Source: Lachnospiraceae bacterium UBA1778 (lineage in GTDB: Bacteria; Bacillota; Clostridia; Lachnospirales; Lachnospiraceae). Taken from it: 7,995 nt of DNA. Below, one piece after another: positions 6,348 through 7,995 of this stretch. The DNA lies in the NCBI GenBank assembly GCA_002315255.1, contig DCGM01000093.1:8571-16565 (forward strand), read 5' to 3'. Made by a program: the position numbers and the translations under genes. How positions within the stretch are numbered: position 1 is the first letter of the stretch; each line of letters begins with the position of its first letter. The notes under the pieces are model-generated. The model did not search any database, had not been told where the DNA came from, and saw only the letters and a list, made by a program, of their open reading frames with translations.

Positions 6348-7604
6348 TCATTCCGGCAGCTCGATGGCAGGATACTGAAGAGGCCCGCACTTGCCTTCGC
6401 GGAAGGAAAGGCCGCAGGCGCGCAGCTGATCCAGAAAGGCCCGGTAGTAGACATCGCCGGAAAAGCCCTGCAGGAAGGCAAGGTGGAAGGCTCCGCCCAC
6501 TGAGGCGACCTCAACGAAAAGACTGCGGTAGGTGGAACCGTCGGTATAGTTGTAGATCGACTCGACAAAGGGCTCGATGCAACCGAGATCCATACGGCCG
6601 ACATAGCTGACAGAAAAGCTGTTGGCCGAAGCATCCTCGAGAGCGCGGGCGCCCAGAATGCGGCGACGCTCCATAAGGCTCGGAAGCGCGATCATCTCCT
6701 CCAGAAAGGCTCTTTCCCCGCGACAGGCTGCAAGGGCGTTTTCGGGCACAGTCTGCAGATAGACCATGCCGCGCGTGCAGGTACAGAGAAGAGGGATCTC
6801 CAAGCTCCCGGCTTCATACGGATAATGCAGTTTGAGAGCCGAACAGAGCATGCGGTAGCTGTGATGATTGCCGAGAGCCGGACGCTGATTGTAAGAGATG
6901 GCACCGACAACGTCGCGGGTGTCATCAGGATGGACAGCTCGGATCGCCCGGGCCATCAGAGAACTGATGAGTGCGCAGGGGCTCGCATCGTTGTCATGAT
7001 TGAAGCGCATGACCTCCGCCTCGTCGAGAATAAGGCGGTAAACGCATCGCTTTTCATCGGGCAGCCCGACATCCGCAGAAAGGCGCAGATAGTCGCGCGC
7101 CGGAGGAACATAGAAAGGAGACACCGTCTTGATCAGCGCCTCCGGATAAGGATTGCCAAGCTCGTCGTCGAAAAAAGGATCGCCGCACATGACGATGCCG
7201 CGCGGGTCGAGCCGGGTCCCCGTAACCTCACACAGATACTCGTAAAGGCAGGTCTTAATGAAGGGATAGAAGCCGGCACCGTCCGTAATGACGTGCGAGG
7301 TCAGAAAGCTGATCTCGCGGTCCAGATAACAGATCGCCAGCAGATGACCGTGGACAGACTCGCTGTTTAAGGGACGGAGCCCGGGTCCCTCATAGACCAC
7401 CGGCGGCCGGAGGTTCGGAACGGTAAGGAGCTCCTCGCCGCGGCGGACAACGCTGACCGAAAAATACGGATAACGTCCGAGCGCCTTAGTGAACGCGTGC
7501 CGCAGTGCCTTCGGGTCGACCTTCTCCTTCATCGTATAATCCACCCGGATGGTAAAAGGCATTTTTTCCGAACAAATCTCAAAAAACGGATCAAAATATT
7601 GCAT
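6348..7604 (-). CDS. Condensation-domain / alcohol acetyltransferase-like acyltransferase
   Basis: A 418-residue protein of the CoA-dependent acyltransferase superfamily that includes NRPS condensation domains, PapA5-type enzymes and alcohol acetyltransferases. The active-site motif HxxxDG is present as SHVITDG, with His104 as the likely base and Asp108 structural. The start, PFFEICSEKMPFTIRVDYTM, and the later SYVGRMDLG (333-341, the GR.D.G strand) match standalone members. RPALGNHHSY (241-250) lies at the expected latch region. There is no carrier-protein or adenylation domain, so acyl-CoA to alcohol or amine transfer is more likely than peptide synthesis. Two starts are possible, Met1 (7604) and Met15 (7562), and neither has a clear Shine-Dalgarno; Met1 is kept because the family begins with this segment. 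It heads a two-gene operon with the TetR gene. The acceptor is unknown. Annotation as a catalytically active enzyme rests on the intact HxxxDG motif. Confidence 0.8.
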   Translation of the reverse strand: MQYFDPFFEICSEKMPFTIRVDYTMKEKVDPKALRHAFTKALGRYPYFSVSVVRRGEELLTVPNLRPPVVYEGPGLRPLNSESVHGHLLAICYLDREISFLTSHVITDGAGFYPFIKTCLYEYLCEVTGTRLDPRGIVMCGDPFFDDELGNPYPEALIKTVSPFYVPPARDYLRLSADVGLPDEKRCVYRLILDEAEVMRFNHDNDASPCALISSLMARAIRAVHPDDTRDVVGAISYNQRPALGNHHSYRMLCSALKLHYPYEAGSLEIPLLCTCTRGMVYLQTVPENALAACRGERAFLEEMIALPSLMERRRILGARALEDASANSFSVSYVGRMDLGCIEPFVESIYNYTDGSTYRSLFVEVASVGGAFHLAFLQGFSGDVYYRAFLDQLRACGLSFREGKCGPLQYPAIELPE

Positions 7605-7631
7605 GGAATACCGGAAAACGTTTGGATTCCG

Positions 7632-7646
7632 ACCGGGACGGCCGGT
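7632..7646 (-). promoter_or_regulatory. GC-rich hairpin at the start of the acyltransferase leader
   Basis: On the minus strand ACCGG-CCGTC-CCGGT forms a five-base-pair stem with a five-base loop. It begins about where transcription from the promoter at 7681-7653 should start. It could stabilise the 5' end of the mRNA or act as an operator half-site. It could also be chance in a GC-rich stretch. Confidence 0.3.
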
Positions 7647-7652
7647 TAATCT

Positions 7653-7681
7653 ATAATACTATATCGGTGGCTCTCCGTCAA
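7653..7681 (-). promoter_or_regulatory. Promoter of the acyltransferase-tetR operon
   Basis: On the minus strand, TTGACG (7681-7676) is separated by 17 nt from TATTAT (7658-7653), one mismatch from consensus in each box. Transcription would start near 7646, giving a leader of about 42 nt to the ATG at 7604. The -35 box overlaps one arm of the inverted repeat at 7669-7704. Confidence 0.65.
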
Positions 7682-7704
7682 TTCGCATCAGAAGACGGAG
7701 AGCC
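7669..7704. repeat. Perfect 11-bp inverted repeat overlapping the -35 box (operator or terminator)
   Basis: GGCTCTCCGTC (7669-7679) and GACGGAGAGCC (7694-7704) are exact inverse complements with a 14-nt centre. On the plus strand the second arm is followed by TTTTCCC, the shape of a weak Rho-independent terminator, but no plus-strand gene immediately precedes it. On the minus strand no T-run follows. The left arm covers most of the -35 box of the acyltransferase promoter, so it may be a repressor site, or a terminator remnant shielding that operon's neighbour. Confidence 0.6.
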
Positions 7705-7744
7705 TTTTCCCGTAGGTTTACAATAGATATGAGACTTTCTCCAA

Positions 7745-7773
7745 ATGAAAATAGCGACGGAATCTGTTAGAAT
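7745..7773 (+). promoter_or_regulatory. Possible transposase promoter with extended -10
   Basis: An extended -10, TGTTAGAAT (7765-7773), lies 17 nt after ATGAAA (7745-7750), a four-of-six -35 match. It is 42 nt upstream of the transposase ATG at 7816. A GGAGG (7800-7804) sits 11 nt before that ATG. Confidence 0.4.
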
Positions 7774-7815
7774 GTGTTTACCCCTAAACCATGACTAACG
7801 GAGGACTCTGCCGCT

Positions 7816-7995
7816 ATGGAGAGTATAACACACATCGAGCGTTATTGGCCACATGAACTTTCAACAAAGTATTATGCCGTCCGTCTGTACCGTTTGGTCA
7901 GAAACGTTTCCTTCGTCTGTCGACGGTACAAGATTTCAGAAAGCATCGCTGATGCGCCGGAACAAGGCCTTCGACAAGAAGGCTGTAAGGCAACC
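7816..7995 (+). pseudogene. IS transposase N-terminus (helix-turn-helix segment), frameshifted, partial
   Basis: The frame opens MESITHIERYWPHELSTKYY and continues through AVRLYR and NVSFVCRRYKIS. That is the N-terminal helix-turn-helix of DDE transposases of the IS3/IS481-like kind common in Clostridia, which normally reads RRYKIS-KASLMRWN-K-FD. Here the conserved part KASLMRRNKAFDKK resumes one frame over after a single extra G at 7939. The usual Trp of LMRWN is Arg. In the original frame the protein derails into ESIADAPEQG, with no family resemblance. The catalytic DDE core would lie beyond the right edge. The copy is probably inactive unless the extra base is an error. The family assignment rests on recall of the motif, not a search. 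Confidence 0.65.

Larger units (their letters stand above)
7716..7995 (+). mobile_element. Left part of an insertion sequence (ends not resolved)
   Basis: The region from about 7716 to the right edge holds an IS-type leader and the beginning of a transposase gene. The left terminus cannot be fixed without the right end for comparison. GTTTAC occurs at about 7716 and again at 7776, and GTTTA-CCCC-TAAAC (7776-7789) is a small palindrome upstream of the transposase. No target duplication can be checked within the window. Confidence 0.4.

Noticed and set aside
7597..7604. TATTGCAT shared with 385-392 as a common operator of both operons
   Set aside because: Only eight bases match, and at 7597-7604 they are simply the first codons of the acyltransferase, so chance is the better explanation.
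1..7995. CRISPR array, tRNA or rRNA genes
   Set aside because: No regularly spaced repeats and no recognisable tRNA or rRNA conserved stretches were seen on either strand.

Overview
The window looks like chromosomal DNA of a moderately GC-rich Firmicute, most likely a gut-type member of the Clostridia. This is inferred from strong AAGGAG/GGAGG ribosome binding sites, sigma-A-type promoters (TTGAGA-17-TATAAT, TTGACG-17-TATTAT), AT-rich spacers around GC-rich genes, and the protein families present. No taxonomic marker gene is present, so this is a style-based judgement.

Layout, left to right. (1) Positions 1-264, minus strand: a broken STAS-domain gene (anti-sigma-factor-antagonist type). It lacks its N-terminal third, carries a one-base frameshift, and still sits behind a near-perfect promoter (324-352). 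(2) Positions 265-491: a divergent regulatory region with that promoter, a rightward promoter near 417-446, and repeated and palindromic motifs that could be operators. (3) Positions 492-5703, plus strand: a tight four-gene operon. It encodes a C-x5-R tyrosine/serine phosphatase, two full-length ABC half-exporters (1 nt apart), and an HSL-type alpha/beta-hydrolase starting 3 nt after the second transporter gene. (4) Positions 5728-5761: a bidirectional Rho-independent terminator between convergent units. (5) Positions 7604-5802, minus strand: a two-gene operon with an HxxxDG acyltransferase of the condensation/alcohol-acetyltransferase superfamily, then a TetR-family repressor. Its promoter (7681-7653) overlaps an 11-bp-arm inverted repeat. 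(6) Positions 7716-7995: the start of an insertion-sequence transposase with a frameshift inside its helix-turn-helix, running off the right edge.

How the genes may work together (inference): the two central operons pair an acyl-transferring enzyme and a carboxyl-ester hydrolase with a two-subunit ABC exporter, a small phosphatase and a TetR switch. That is a reasonable kit for modifying, exporting or detoxifying a small acylated or hydrophobic molecule. No substrate can be read from sequence. The cluster is bounded on both sides by decayed genes, so the block from about 375 to 7710 may be an accessory cassette. The strongest observations are the two frameshifted boundary genes, the repeats around the operon promoter, and the inverted repeat over the -35 of the acyltransferase-tetR promoter.
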